Source: Protaetiibacter larvae (GTDB taxonomy: Bacteria; Actinomycetota; Actinomycetes; Actinomycetales; Microbacteriaceae). From it: a stretch of DNA of 64,000 nucleotides. How positions within the stretch are numbered: position 1 is the stretch's first letter; each line of letters opens with the position of its first letter. A program made the translations under genes and the position numbers. The DNA is taken from contig NZ_CP043504.1 of NCBI RefSeq assembly GCF_008365275.1, positions 930,001 to 994,000 of the forward strand. The letters run 5' to 3'. A model generated the notes under the pieces. That model was not told the origin of the DNA. It did no database searches and saw nothing but the letters and a program-made list of their open reading frames with translations. Shown here in pieces: positions 20,569-29,593 of this stretch.

Positions 20569-21732
20569 ATGTCCGCAACGGAAGCGAGCACCACCACCTC
20601 CGGCATCTTCGCCGGCCGGGCCCTGCGCCCGAGTGCCAAGGTGCTGCCGGAGCACGCACGCGGACACAATCGCTCGCTCGTGCTGCAGACCCTCTACAGC
20701 GGCGGCCTGCTCAGCCGCGCCGACCTGGCGCGCGAGACGGGACTCACGCGCGTCACCATCTCCGACCTCGTCGCCGAGCTCATCGGCGACGGGCTCGTGG
20801 TCGAAACCGGGCAGCGCGACGAAGCGCGACCCGGCAAGCCCGCCATCCTGCTCGACATCAACCGCACCGGGCACCAGATCATCGGCATCGACCTCTCCGA
20901 CACGGGCGTGTTCCGCGGCGCCGTCCTCGACCTCGACGGCCGACTCGTGACCCGGATGGAGGCCGCGACCGACGGCGCCACGGGGCCCGAGGCGCGCGCC
21001 ACCGTGATCGGACTCGCCCGTGACCTCGTCGCCGCAGCCGACCTGCCGATCCTCGGCATCGGGATCGGCTCGCCCGGCATCGTCGACCTCGCGGGCACCG
21101 TGCTCTCCGCCCCCAACCTCGGCTGGGTCGACGAGCGCCTCCAGGAGACCGTCTTCGCCGCGACCGGCTTCCCGGTGCTCGTCGCGAACGACGCCAACGC
21201 CGCCGCCCTCGCCGAGCACAGCTTCGGCGGGGCCACCGGCGACTTCATGCTCATCCGCGTCGGCCTCGGCGTGGGTGCCGGTCTCATCATCGGCGGCACC
21301 CCCCTCGTCGGCAGCCGCTTCGCGGCCGGCGAGCTCGGTCACGTCGTGGTCGGCACCGACGGCGGCGCCGAATGCGTGTGCGGCAAGCGCGGCTGCCTCG
21401 AGACCTGGCTCGCCATCCCTCGCCTGCAGGCCGGCCTCGCCGCCGCTGCCGACGACGCCGCGCGCGACGCCGTGCTGCGTCGCGCGGGCGAGCGCCTCGG
21501 CATCTCCCTCGCGCCGGTCGTCGGCGCCCTCAATCTCGACGAGGTCGTCATCAGCGGCCCCGTCGACCTCCTCGACGGTCCTCTCACCGAGTCGGCCATC
21601 GAGACCTTCCGCGCCCGCACGATGGCCGAGTTCCACGGCGATCTGACGGTGCGGATGTCCGACCTCGGTCAGGACATCGTCATGCGCGGCGCCGCCGCCA
21701 TGGTCCTGTCGGGACAACTCGGGGTCTCTTGA
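20569..21732 (+). CDS. ROK-family transcriptional regulator of the amino-sugar operon
   Basis: This 387-residue NagC/Mlc-like regulator has an N-terminal winged helix (LLSRADLARETGLTRVTISDLV, split here as SRADLARETGLTR and VTISDLVAEL). A sugar-kinase-like ROK domain with the zinc motif CVCGKRGCLE follows. Such proteins bind operators and release DNA on sensing a sugar or sugar phosphate. It stands first in the nag cluster, upstream of the ABC importer, with a palindromic operator at its own start. The inducer is inferred to be GlcNAc-6-P or GlcNAc from the neighbours; this is not proven. Confidence 0.9.
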   Translation: MSATEASTTTSGIFAGRALRPSAKVLPEHARGHNRSLVLQTLYSGGLLSRADLARETGLTRVTISDLVAELIGDGLVVETGQRDEARPGKPAILLDINRTGHQIIGIDLSDTGVFRGAVLDLDGRLVTRMEAATDGATGPEARATVIGLARDLVAAADLPILGIGIGSPGIVDLAGTVLSAPNLGWVDERLQETVFAATGFPVLVANDANAAALAEHSFGGATGDFMLIRVGLGVGAGLIIGGTPLVGSRFAAGELGHVVVGTDGGAECVCGKRGCLETWLAIPRLQAGLAAAADDAARDAVLRRAGERLGISLAPVVGALNLDEVVISGPVDLLDGPLTESAIETFRARTMAEFHGDLTVRMSDLGQDIVMRGAAAMVLSGQLGVS

Positions 21733-21800
21733 CGCCGAAACCCTGCACCAGCGGTGTCGCCGCCCGGCGGTTCCGCAGTTCAAAGAAGAAGGAAGCACGA

Positions 21801-23099
21801 ATGAAGCGAAAGTTCGGAGCAGTCGCGGCTGCGACCGCTGCGCTCGTCGTCCTCGCCGGATGCTCGACCACGCCTGAGGCGCCGAGCACGGAGGACGCCA
21901 AGGGTCAGGACATCACGTTCTGGGTGATGGGAGGTGACACCCCGGAGGCTCTGCGGGACTACCTGAAGACTGAGTACAACAAGGCGACCGGGGGCACCCT
22001 CACTATCGAGGAGCAGGGCTGGGGCGACGCTCTCGCGAAGCTCACCACGGCACTGCCTGACGCCGACAATACTCCCGACGTGACGGAGATCGGGAACACC
22101 TGGTCGCCGACCTTCACCACGGTGGGCGCCTTCAGCGACATCACCGACCTCGTCCCGGAGCTCGGCGGCGACAAGCTGCTGCAGTCCTTCGTCGACGTCG
22201 GCAAGGTCGACGGCAAGAACTTCGCGCTGCCCTACTACTTCGGTTCGCGCTACGTGTTCTACCGCAAGGACCTGTACTCGGCCGCCGGCGTGGAGGTTCC
22301 GACCACCCTGCCGCAGCTCACCGAGGTCGCCCAGACCCTGCACTCCGACGCCCTCTCGGGCTTCTACATCGGCGGCCAGGACTGGCGCAACGGCATCTCC
22401 TGGATCTTCGCCAACGGCGGAGAGCTCGCGAAGGAGGACGGCGGCACGTGGTCCTCCAGCCTCTCCGACCCCAACACCATCAAGGGTCTCGAGGCGCTGC
22501 AGGAGCTCTTCACCACGGCGTCGAACGCCCCGGTGACCGAGGCCGACAGCACCCCGTGGGTCAACATCAACACCCAGCCGGGTGCCGCTGCCCCCGAGTC
22601 CGCCACGATCATCGCTCCCGGATGGGCGCACTGGTCGATCGGTGACCTCACCCCGGACCCCAAGGACGACACCAAGACGGTCGCCACCTGGAACGACGAC
22701 GTGTTCGGCACCTACGTGCTGCCCGGCGTCGACGGCGGTGTCGCCCCGGTGTTCGCCGGCGGCTCCAACCTCGCGATCTCGGCGGCCTCGAAGAACCAGG
22801 CCGGCGCCCGCGCGCTGCTGAAGATCATCTTCAGCGAGGGCTACCAGACCCTGCTCGGCCAGAACGGCCTCGGGCCGGCCAACTCGGACTTCGTCTCCTC
22901 GCTCGGTGACGACCAGTTCGCGAAGGCCCTCATCGATTCCGCCCTCGGTTCGAAGCTCACCCCCGCGGCGCCCGGCTGGGCCGCGGTCGAGGGCTCGGGT
23001 CTGCTCGAGGAGTTCTTCGGCAAGGTGAACGGCGGTGGCGACATCAAGGCGCTCGCGGCCGAGTACGACGCCAAGATCGACGAGCTCATCAACGGTTGA
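21801..23099 (+). CDS. Sugar ABC transporter substrate-binding lipoprotein
   Basis: This 432-residue extracellular solute-binding protein of family 1 has a lipobox signal (VVLAGCS near residue 21). The mature part opens with ITFWVMGGDTPEAL and includes ALPYYFGSRYVFYRKDLY, typical of oligosaccharide or amino-sugar binding proteins. GAAGGAAG precedes the ATG. It is separated from the permease genes by a strong intercistronic hairpin that probably raises its transcript level relative to theirs. N,N'-diacetylchitobiose or GlcNAc is the likely ligand from context. Confidence 0.92.
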   Translation: MKRKFGAVAAATAALVVLAGCSTTPEAPSTEDAKGQDITFWVMGGDTPEALRDYLKTEYNKATGGTLTIEEQGWGDALAKLTTALPDADNTPDVTEIGNTWSPTFTTVGAFSDITDLVPELGGDKLLQSFVDVGKVDGKNFALPYYFGSRYVFYRKDLYSAAGVEVPTTLPQLTEVAQTLHSDALSGFYIGGQDWRNGISWIFANGGELAKEDGGTWSSSLSDPNTIKGLEALQELFTTASNAPVTEADSTPWVNINTQPGAAAPESATIIAPGWAHWSIGDLTPDPKDDTKTVATWNDDVFGTYVLPGVDGGVAPVFAGGSNLAISAASKNQAGARALLKIIFSEGYQTLLGQNGLGPANSDFVSSLGDDQFAKALIDSALGSKLTPAAPGWAAVEGSGLLEEFFGKVNGGGDIKALAAEYDAKIDELING

Positions 23100-23111
23100 T
23101 CCCCTCTCCAC

Positions 23112-23149
23112 GCCGGTCGGGCAGCGCACGCTGCCGCTGCCCGACCGGC
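23112..23149 (+). terminator. Intercistronic hairpin after the sugar-binding protein gene
   Basis: A perfect 15-base stem (GCCGGTCGGGCAGCG and complement) with an eight-base loop lies just past the stop codon. The permease genes follow on the same strand, so it is more likely a partial terminator or 3'-end stabiliser than a full stop. Confidence 0.8.
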
Positions 23150-23266
23150 ACCCCCGGCATCGACGCCGGGAGGGTCTCCCGCAGCGCCTCACAGACTTCC
23201 CGCCGCGATCGCGGCACGTGCACTCGCACCTCGTCCCTGACAGCCTTTCCGAAAGGAGGATCCCGC

Positions 23267-24190
23267 ATGTCCGCGAACAGCCCGGCAACCCGCATCGAGC
23301 CCCGACGTTCGGGCGTCCCCTACGTCCTGATCATCCCCGCGGTGGTCGCCCTGCTCGCCGGGCTCGCCTACCCGCTCGTCTGGCAGTTCATCACGGCGTT
23401 CCAGGACTACGGACTCGCCCAGCAGTTCGGCAAGCCGCCGGAGTGGGTCGGCTTCGCCAACTTCGCCAACCTGGTGCTCGACGGCGAGTTCTGGGCGGTG
23501 CTCGGTCGCTCGCTGCTGTTCTGCGTCGTCACCGCCTTCGCGACCGTCGTGATCGGCGTGCTCATGGCCGTGCTCATGAACGCGGTGGGCAAGGTGGCCC
23601 GCCTCATCCTGCAGATCGCGATGCTGCTGGCCTGGGCCACCCCGGTCGCCGCCGCGACCACCGTGTTCATCTGGCTCTTCGACCGCCGGCGCGGCGTCGT
23701 CAACTACCTGCTCGACCTGCTCCCCGGTGTCGACATGAACCGCTACGACTGGCTCGGCCACCCGCTCACCTTCTTCCTCGTGGCGAGCATCCTGATCGTC
23801 TGGATGTCGGTGCCGTTCGTCTCCTTCGCGGTCTACGCGGGGCTCACCCAGGTGTCGGACGAGGTCATGGAGGCCGCGCAGATCGACGGCGCGAACGCCT
23901 GGCAGCGGTTCTGGCGGATCGTCACCCCCATCATCCGGCCGGTGCTCTCGATCGTGCTGCTGCTGCAGCTCATCTGGGATCTGCGGGTGTTCGCCCAGAT
24001 CACCCTCCTCAAGGACGCCGGCTCCAAGTCGGGCGACTTCGACCTGCTCGGCACCTACATCTACAAGCTCGGCGCGAGCGCCAACGACTTCGGGGTGGCG
24101 AGCGCCGTCTCGATCGTCGTGCTCATCATCACGCTCGCCATCAGCTGGGCGTACGTCCGCGACCTGATCAAGGAGGATGAGGCACAGTGA
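23267..24190 (+). CDS. Sugar ABC transporter permease 1 (MalF type)
   Basis: This 307-residue inner-membrane permease has about six helices and the EAA loop EVMEAAQIDGANAWQRFWRI, which docks on the ATPase. It begins with an ATG behind an AAGGAGGA ribosome site. No ATPase gene is present in the operon, so a shared MsiK-like ATPase elsewhere is expected, as is common for actinobacterial sugar importers. It overlaps permease 2 by four bases (GTGA). Confidence 0.94.
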   Translation: MSANSPATRIEPRRSGVPYVLIIPAVVALLAGLAYPLVWQFITAFQDYGLAQQFGKPPEWVGFANFANLVLDGEFWAVLGRSLLFCVVTAFATVVIGVLMAVLMNAVGKVARLILQIAMLLAWATPVAAATTVFIWLFDRRRGVVNYLLDLLPGVDMNRYDWLGHPLTFFLVASILIVWMSVPFVSFAVYAGLTQVSDEVMEAAQIDGANAWQRFWRIVTPIIRPVLSIVLLLQLIWDLRVFAQITLLKDAGSKSGDFDLLGTYIYKLGASANDFGVASAVSIVVLIITLAISWAYVRDLIKEDEAQ

Positions 24191-25026
24191 CCCTCAAGCT
24201 CGGACGCGTCGTCCTCACGGTCGTCGCCATCGTCCTCGCCGTCGTGTGGGCCTTCCCGGTCTACTGGATGGTCAACTCGGCGTTCATCTCGACCGCCGTG
24301 CTGCAGCAGTTCACCCCGCACTTCTTCCCCGGCGAGTACTTCACCCCCTCGAACTTCGCCGGCGCGATCGCCGACGGCTCGTTCTGGGGGGCGCTCGGGA
24401 TGAGCATCTCGATCACCCTCATCGTGGTCGCGTTCTGCCTCGTGTTCGCCTTCCTCGGCGCCGTCGCGATCAGCCGCTTCAAGTTCCGGGGTCGCAAAAC
24501 CTTCGTGCTCGCGCTCCTGCTGATCCAGATGCTGCCGGCCGAGGGCCTGTTCATCGCGCAGTACAAGATGATGTCGTCGCTGGGGCTGCTCAACTCGATC
24601 ATCGGCGTCTCGGTCATCTACATCGCGGCCGTCATCCCGTTCACGGTGTGGATGCTGCGCGGCTTCGTCGCGGGTGTGCCCGCCGAGCTCGAGGAGGCCG
24701 CCATGGTGGACGGCCTGAGCCGCTTCCAGGCGTTCATGCGCATCACCTTCCCGCTGCTCGCCCCCGGCCTCGTCGCCTCCGGCGTGTACGCGTTCCTGCA
24801 GGCATGGAACGAGTTCACGGTCGCGGTGGTGCTGCTGCCGGCCGAGGCGGCGCAGACGCTGCCGCTGTGGCTGCGCGGCTTCGTGCAGGCCTCCGCGACG
24901 CGCGAGACCGACTGGGGCCAGGTGATGGCCGCCTCGACCATCGTCGCCATCCCGGTGATCATCTTCTTCCTCATCGTGCAGGGCCGCATGACGAGCGGCC
25001 TCGTCGGAGGCGCGGTCAAGGGATGA
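24187..25026 (+). CDS. Sugar ABC transporter permease 2 (MalG type)
   Basis: This 279-residue permease has the EAA motif AELEEAAMVDGLSRFQAFMR and about six membrane helices. It pairs with permease 1 to form the import channel. The GTG start is coupled to the upstream stop and its own stop overlaps the glucosaminidase start (ATGA). There is no ATP-binding subunit nearby. Confidence 0.94.
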   Translation: MTLKLGRVVLTVVAIVLAVVWAFPVYWMVNSAFISTAVLQQFTPHFFPGEYFTPSNFAGAIADGSFWGALGMSISITLIVVAFCLVFAFLGAVAISRFKFRGRKTFVLALLLIQMLPAEGLFIAQYKMMSSLGLLNSIIGVSVIYIAAVIPFTVWMLRGFVAGVPAELEEAAMVDGLSRFQAFMRITFPLLAPGLVASGVYAFLQAWNEFTVAVVLLPAEAAQTLPLWLRGFVQASATRETDWGQVMAASTIVAIPVIIFFLIVQGRMTSGLVGGAVKG

Positions 25027-26465
25027 GCATCACGACAGGCTCGACGACGCAAGGGGGGGCGGTGCTGCTCCCCGGGTTCGTCGGAACCGAGCTGCCCCCC
25101 TGGCTCGAGGCGCGCCTGCGCCGCGGGCTCGCCGGAGTCTGCCTGTTCGCGGCCAACATCGTCTCGCCGGACCAGCTGCGCGCCCTCACGGCGGCGATCC
25201 GCGCGGCCAACCCGCACGCGCTCATCGCGATCGACGAGGAGGGCGGCGACGTCTCGCGGCTGTACGCCGCGACCGGTTCGCCGTTCCCGGGCAACGCCGT
25301 GCTGGGACGTCTCGACGACGCCTCGCTGACCGCGTCGGTCGGCGCCGCGGTCGCCCGCGAGCTGCGGGCGGCAGGCGTGAACCTCAACTTCGCGCCCGAC
25401 GTCGACATCAACTCCAACCCCGACAACCCGGTCATCGGGGTGCGCAGCTTCGGCACCGACCCCGCGCTCGTGGCCCGCCATGCGGCGGCCTGGATCGCGG
25501 CGCACGAGGCGGAGGGCGTCGCGGTGAGCGCGAAGCACTTCCCCGGCCACGGCGACACCGCCCAGGACTCGCACCATGCGCTCCCGGTGGTCGACCTGCC
25601 GCTCGACACCCTGCGCGCGCGCGAGCTCGTGCCCTTCGTGGCCGCGGTCGCGGCGGGGGCGCGCACCATCATGTCGAGCCACATCCTGCTGCCGCAGCTC
25701 GACGCCACGGGTCCGGCCACCTTCTCGGCGCGGATCCTCGGCGAACTGCTGCGCGGTCCCGCCGACGAGGGCGGGCTCGGCTTCACCGGGGTGATCGTCT
25801 CGGACGCCCTCGACATGGCGGGCGCCTCCGGCGAGATCGGCATCCCCGCCGCGGCCGTGCGCGCGCTCGCGGCCGGTTGCGACCTGCTGTGCATCGGCAC
25901 CCGCAACACCGACGAGCAGCTCGTCGCGATCGAGGCGGCGATCGGCGCCGCGCTCGCCGACGGCACCCTCGCGACCGAGCGACTCGCCGACGCGGAGGCG
26001 CGGGTGGGGGCGCTCGCCGCATCCCTGCCCGGCGACGCCATCGACCAGCCGCCCGCCTTCGCGGTCGACCCCGCCCGCGTCGCGCAGGCCTTCGACATCG
26101 CCGACGGCGTGCTGCCGCTGCCCGCCGGCATCCGCATCCTCAGCCTCGAGACGACCGCGAACATGGCGGTCGGGCCCGACGTGCCGTGGGGGCTCGCGAG
26201 CGTCGGCGTCGAGCCGCAGCGCCTGCACGAGGGGGATGCGCTCCCCGCATCGGACGCGCCCTACCTCATCGTCGGCAAAGACAACCACCGTCGCGCCTGG
26301 ACGCGCGACCTCATCGACCGCGCACGGGCCGCACAGCCCGGGAGCGTCGTCATCGACATGGGCTGGCCCGCCCCCGACCGCCGCTACGCCGACATCGCCA
26401 CCTTCGGTGCGTCGCGCAGCGTCTCGGATGCGGTGCGCAGCCTCCTGGAAGGAACCGAGCAGTGA
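25023..26465 (+). CDS. nagZ: Glycoside hydrolase family 3 beta-N-acetylglucosaminidase (NagZ-like)
   Basis: This 480-residue cytoplasmic enzyme has no signal peptide. It carries the NagZ signature KHFPGHGDTAQDSHH, whose His-Asp dyad acts as acid/base, and the nucleophile segment VIVSDALDMAG. It should cleave terminal GlcNAc from imported chitobiose or muropeptide-derived disaccharides. The C-terminal ~130 residues are an additional domain seen in longer GH3 members. It overlaps both neighbours by four bases, placing it inside the import operon. The symbol nagZ refers to family; the true substrate may be chitobiose. Confidence 0.88.
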   Translation: MSITTGSTTQGGAVLLPGFVGTELPPWLEARLRRGLAGVCLFAANIVSPDQLRALTAAIRAANPHALIAIDEEGGDVSRLYAATGSPFPGNAVLGRLDDASLTASVGAAVARELRAAGVNLNFAPDVDINSNPDNPVIGVRSFGTDPALVARHAAAWIAAHEAEGVAVSAKHFPGHGDTAQDSHHALPVVDLPLDTLRARELVPFVAAVAAGARTIMSSHILLPQLDATGPATFSARILGELLRGPADEGGLGFTGVIVSDALDMAGASGEIGIPAAAVRALAAGCDLLCIGTRNTDEQLVAIEAAIGAALADGTLATERLADAEARVGALAASLPGDAIDQPPAFAVDPARVAQAFDIADGVLPLPAGIRILSLETTANMAVGPDVPWGLASVGVEPQRLHEGDALPASDAPYLIVGKDNHRRAWTRDLIDRARAAQPGSVVIDMGWPAPDRRYADIATFGASRSVSDAVRSLLEGTEQ

Positions 26466-27388
26466 GAGTCGGCATCGACATCGGCGGCACCAAGACGGAT
26501 GCGGTCGCGATCGGCGAGGACGGGCGCATCGCGCACACGCTCCGGCTGCCGACCGGATTCGGCGCGGACGTCGTGCTGCGCACCGCGGTCTCCGCGGTGC
26601 ACGAGCTGTCGCGCGCCTCGGACACGCCGGTCGCCGAGATCACCTCGATCGGCATCGGCATCCCCGGCGCGGTCGACCCGGCGACGGGGCGCGTCTCGCA
26701 CGCCGTCAACCTGGGGCTCGAGGATCTCGAGCTCGGCGCGCAGCTGCACGAGAGCCTCGGGCGCGAGGTGCGGGTCGAGAACGACGTCAACGCCGCAGCC
26801 TTGGGCGCGTTCCACCTGCTCGACCGCAGCCCCGCCCAGTCGATGGCGTACCTCAACCTCGGCACGGGACTCGCGGCAGGACTCGTCGTGGGCGGCCGCC
26901 TGTGGCGCGGCGTGCGCGGCGTGGCGGGCGAGATCGGGCACATCCCGGTCGACCCGGTCGGCCCCGTCTGCGCCTGCGGTCAGCGCGGCTGCCTCGAGCT
27001 GTACGCCTCCGGCTCGGCGGTGGCACGCCAGTGGCCGAGCACCGATCTGCTGCCGGTGCGCGCGCTGTTCACGGCGGCGGCCTCCGGCGACCCCGCGGCG
27101 GTCGCCGTTCGCGGGCGCCTCCTCGAGGGGGTCGCGGAGGCCGTGCGCATCCTCGTGCTCGCGGTGGACGTGGACGACGTCGTCATCGGCGGCGGCATCA
27201 GCCGGCTGGGCGACGAACTGCTCGACGGCGTGCGCGCCGTGATCGCCGGGTGGGAGACGCACTCGCCGTTCGTCACCTCGCTCGCCCTGGGGGAGCGCTT
27301 GCAGCTGCTCCCCGCCGACTTCCCGGCCGCGGCCGTCGGAGCGGCGTTCGTGGGCGACCCCGAGGCGAGCTCGGTCGGGGTGGTCTGA
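26462..27388 (+). CDS. ROK-family sugar kinase, probable N-acetylglucosamine kinase
   Basis: This 308-residue kinase has the ATP-binding DIGGTKTDAVAI motif at its very start, GIGIPGAVDPATG, the substrate loop ENDVNAAALGAF, and the zinc motif CACGQRGCLE. It lacks the N-terminal DNA-binding domain of the ROK regulator, so it is an enzyme. Its place between the glucosaminidase and nagB suggests it makes GlcNAc-6-phosphate. Start GTG overlaps the upstream stop (GTGA). Glucose as a substrate cannot be excluded. Confidence 0.9.
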   Translation: MRVGIDIGGTKTDAVAIGEDGRIAHTLRLPTGFGADVVLRTAVSAVHELSRASDTPVAEITSIGIGIPGAVDPATGRVSHAVNLGLEDLELGAQLHESLGREVRVENDVNAAALGAFHLLDRSPAQSMAYLNLGTGLAAGLVVGGRLWRGVRGVAGEIGHIPVDPVGPVCACGQRGCLELYASGSAVARQWPSTDLLPVRALFTAAASGDPAAVAVRGRLLEGVAEAVRILVLAVDVDDVVIGGGISRLGDELLDGVRAVIAGWETHSPFVTSLALGERLQLLPADFPAAAVGAAFVGDPEASSVGVV

Positions 27389-28179
27389 TGGCCGAAGTCG
27401 TCATCCTGCCCGGCTCGCCGGATGAGGCGAAGCGCGCAGCGGGGAAACTCGCAGCCGACCTCATCGAGCGCGTCGTGCGCGCGAAGCCCGATGCGGTGCT
27501 GGGACTCGCCACGGGGTCCACGCCGCTGCCCGTCTGGCACTCGCTCGCCACCCGGCCGCTCGACTGGTCGCGGGTGCGCGGCTTCGCGCTCGACGAGTAC
27601 ATCGGCCTGCCCGACGGCCACCCCGAAAGCTACCGCGCGGTCATCACGCGCGAAGTCGTCGACACCCTCGGCCTCACGCCGTCTCTCGTCCACGTGCCTG
27701 GGGACGACGGCGGCGAGATCCAGACCGCGGGCGACCGCTACGAGGCCGCGATCGCTGCGGCCGGGGGTGTCGATATCCAGGTGCTCGGCATCGGGCGCAC
27801 GGGGCACATCGGGTTCAACGAGCCGGGCTCCTCGTTCGCCTCGCGGACCCGGGTGAAGACCCTCACGGAGGCGACCCGCCGCGACAACGCGCGCTTCTTC
27901 GACTCGATCCTCGAGGTGCCGCGGCACTGCCTCACCCAGGGGCTCGGCACGATCCTCGACGCGCGGCGGCTCGTGCTGCTCGCCTTCGGCGAGGCGAAGG
28001 CGGATGCCGTGGCGGGCGCGGTCGAGGGCCCGGTGTCGGCGTCGCTGCCCGCGTCGGCGATCCAGCTGCACCCCGAGGTGACGGTCATCCTCGACGAGGC
28101 GGCCGCGTCGAAGCTGCGCTTCGCCGACTACTACCGCTACGCCTGGGCCAATCGACCCGACTGGGCGCGCTGGAGCTAG
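27388..28179 (+). CDS. nagB: Glucosamine-6-phosphate deaminase
   Basis: This 263-residue protein converts GlcN-6-P to fructose-6-P and ammonia, the exit into glycolysis. Motifs: GLATGSTPLPVW for phosphate binding, FALDEYIGLP with the catalytic Asp, and GIGRTGHIGFNEPGSSF with the active-site His. The length is normal. The start overlaps the previous stop by one base. The last codons and stop are part of a 44-base sequence that is repeated 79 bases downstream. Confidence 0.96.
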   Translation: MAEVVILPGSPDEAKRAAGKLAADLIERVVRAKPDAVLGLATGSTPLPVWHSLATRPLDWSRVRGFALDEYIGLPDGHPESYRAVITREVVDTLGLTPSLVHVPGDDGGEIQTAGDRYEAAIAAAGGVDIQVLGIGRTGHIGFNEPGSSFASRTRVKTLTEATRRDNARFFDSILEVPRHCLTQGLGTILDARRLVLLAFGEAKADAVAGAVEGPVSASLPASAIQLHPEVTVILDEAAASKLRFADYYRYAWANRPDWARWS

Positions 28180-28210
28180 GAGCGAAGGCCATTTCTGGCC
28201 TTCGCCGCGA
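28167..28210 (+). repeat. 44-base direct repeat, copy A (nagB 3' end plus hairpin)
   Basis: The sequence is identical to 28246-28289. It includes the end of nagB with its TAG stop and a perfect 10-base-stem hairpin (GCGAAGGCCA, loop TTTC) at 28182-28205 that looks like the nagB terminator. Confidence 0.95.
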
Positions 28211-28245
28211 CGCCAGCGCCGGGCGCCGTCTCGGCGCCCGGTTTG

Positions 28246-28289
28246 GCGCTGGAGCTAGGAGCGAAGGCCATTTCTGGCCTTCGCCGCGA
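28246..28289 (+). repeat. 44-base direct repeat, copy B
   Basis: An exact second copy of 28167-28210, offset by 79 bases, with the same hairpin at 28261-28284. The 35 bases between the copies form a further GC-rich hairpin with the repeat edge (CCAGCGCC against GGCGCTGG). Confidence 0.95.
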
Positions 28290-28302
28290 GGCCATCTCTT
28301 TC

Positions 28303-28415
28303 GCGGGGCGGGCGGATGGCTTGCGGGACGCATGCCCTCGCGTGCCGGCGCTACGCGTCGGCGCGCTCCCGCCCGACCCGGTGCCAGCGTCCCGCAAGCC
28401 ATCCGCCCGCCCCGC
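28303..28415. repeat. Perfect 29-base-arm inverted repeat between nagB and nagA
   Basis: Arms at 28303-28331 and 28387-28415 (starting GCGGGGCGGGCGGATGGC) are perfect complements over 29 bases around a 55-base loop. No ORF is credible inside. It abuts a REP-like hairpin by one shared base. Confidence 0.95.
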
Positions 28416-28452
28416 TGATCGAGTGCCGCCGAAGGCGGTGTATCGAGATCAG
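28415..28452. repeat. REP-like hairpin, copy 2, supplying the nagA stop
   Basis: CTGATCGAGTGCCGCC, then GAA, then GGCGGTGTATCGAGATCAG. The right arm holds the complement of the nagA TGA stop codon (28449-28451). It is the same family as 10911-10948 and 41741-41778. Confidence 0.85.
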
Positions 28453-29582
28453 CCGATCCGCCCACCAGCGGCCCACACCGCGGCGACGCCGCCGTCGGCG
28501 TCGAGCACTACGGCGTCGGCCGCGTAGCCGGGCTCCAGCAGTCCCAGTCGATCGCCGTAGCCGAGCGCCCGCGCGGGGACCGCGGTGACGGCGCCCACGG
28601 CGTCCGGCCAGTCCAGCCCCACCACCTCGACCGCGCGCCGCAGCGCCGCATCGAGCGTGAGGGTCGAGCCGGCGATCGTCTGGGTGCCCGAGAGCACGGC
28701 GAGGCCGTCGCGCACGGTCACGTTGAGCGAGCCGAGGCGGTAGTGGCCGTCGGCGCTGCCCGCGGCGGCCATCGCATCGGTGATGAGCGCCACCCGTCCC
28801 GGTGCCTCGTCGAGCGCGAGGGCTGCGACGCGTTCGTCCACGTGGTGCCCGTCGAGCACGAGCTCGAGCGTCACCCGCGGGTCGGAGAGCGCCGCCACGA
28901 CGGGCCCGGGGGCGCGGTGATGGATGCCGTTCATGGCATTGAAGGCGTGCGTGAGGAGGGTGGCGCCGCGGTCGAACGCGCGTGCCGCGGTCTCGAAGTC
29001 GGCTTCCGTGTGCCCCACCGCCACCCGCACGCCGGCCGCGACGAAGGCGTCGATCGCGGCGGCGGCTCCGGGCAGCTCGGGGGCGAGGGTCACCTGCCGC
29101 AACGTGCCGGCGGCCGCGCCGATGAGCTCGTCGACCGCGATCGGGTCGGGTTCACGCAGGTATTCGGCGTGGTGGGCGCCGCGCTTGCCGGGGGCGAGGA
29201 ACGGTCCCTCCAGGTGCGAGCCGAGCACGAGCGGGTCGGACGCCGCGAGGGCCGCGATCTCGACCAGATTCTGCCGCAGCGAGGCGAGCGGGTTCGCGAC
29301 GAGCGAGATCACCGACCGGGTGGTGCCGTGGGCGCGATGCACGGCGAGGGCCGCATGCAGCTCCTCGCCGCCGTCGTCGAAGGCGTGCCCGCCGCCGCCG
29401 TGCCCGTGGATGTCGACGAAGCCCGGCACGAGCCGCGCGCCCGCGAGATCCACCGTCTCGTCGGCATCCGGCAGCTCGCCGGCCCCCACCGCCGCGATCC
29501 GATCCCCGTCGAACAGCACCCACCCGTCAGGGGTCTCGGCGCGTTCGTCGGTGAGCAGAGCGGAGTGCAGCAGAACCGTCAC
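28449..29582 (-). CDS. nagA: N-acetylglucosamine-6-phosphate deacetylase
   Basis: This 377-residue protein of the amidohydrolase fold removes acetate from GlcNAc-6-P, feeding NagB. Metal and catalytic motifs: VDIHGHGGGGHAFDD, GSHLEGPFLAPGKRGAH, VGHTEADFE, THAFNAM and LITDAMAAAG. The GTG start lies six bases after a TACGCT box. A palindrome (AGGGCGC-N10-GCGCCCT, 29594-29617) overlaps the -10 upstream and may be an operator. The gene converges on nagB, so the pathway is split across two transcripts. Confidence 0.95.
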   Translation of the reverse strand: MTVLLHSALLTDERAETPDGWVLFDGDRIAAVGAGELPDADETVDLAGARLVPGFVDIHGHGGGGHAFDDGGEELHAALAVHRAHGTTRSVISLVANPLASLRQNLVEIAALAASDPLVLGSHLEGPFLAPGKRGAHHAEYLREPDPIAVDELIGAAAGTLRQVTLAPELPGAAAAIDAFVAAGVRVAVGHTEADFETAARAFDRGATLLTHAFNAMNGIHHRAPGPVVAALSDPRVTLELVLDGHHVDERVAALALDEAPGRVALITDAMAAAGSADGHYRLGSLNVTVRDGLAVLSGTQTIAGSTLTLDAALRRAVEVVGLDWPDAVGAVTAVPARALGYGDRLGLLEPGYAADAVVLDADGGVAAVWAAGGRIG

Positions 29583-29593
29583 ACCTGAAGCGT

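Noticed and set aside
25023-26465. Secreted beta-glucosidase of GH3
   Set aside because: There is no signal peptide, and the KHFPGHGDT motif with His-Asp dyad is specific to N-acetylglucosaminidases.
28303-28415. CRISPR-like or insertion-sequence end
   Set aside because: Only one inverted pair is present, with no spaced direct repeats, no transposase and no target duplication that fits.
28743-29588. Open plus-strand frame of 281 codons opposite nagA
   Set aside because: High-GC antisense frame; its composition mirrors nagA codon positions and has no motifs.
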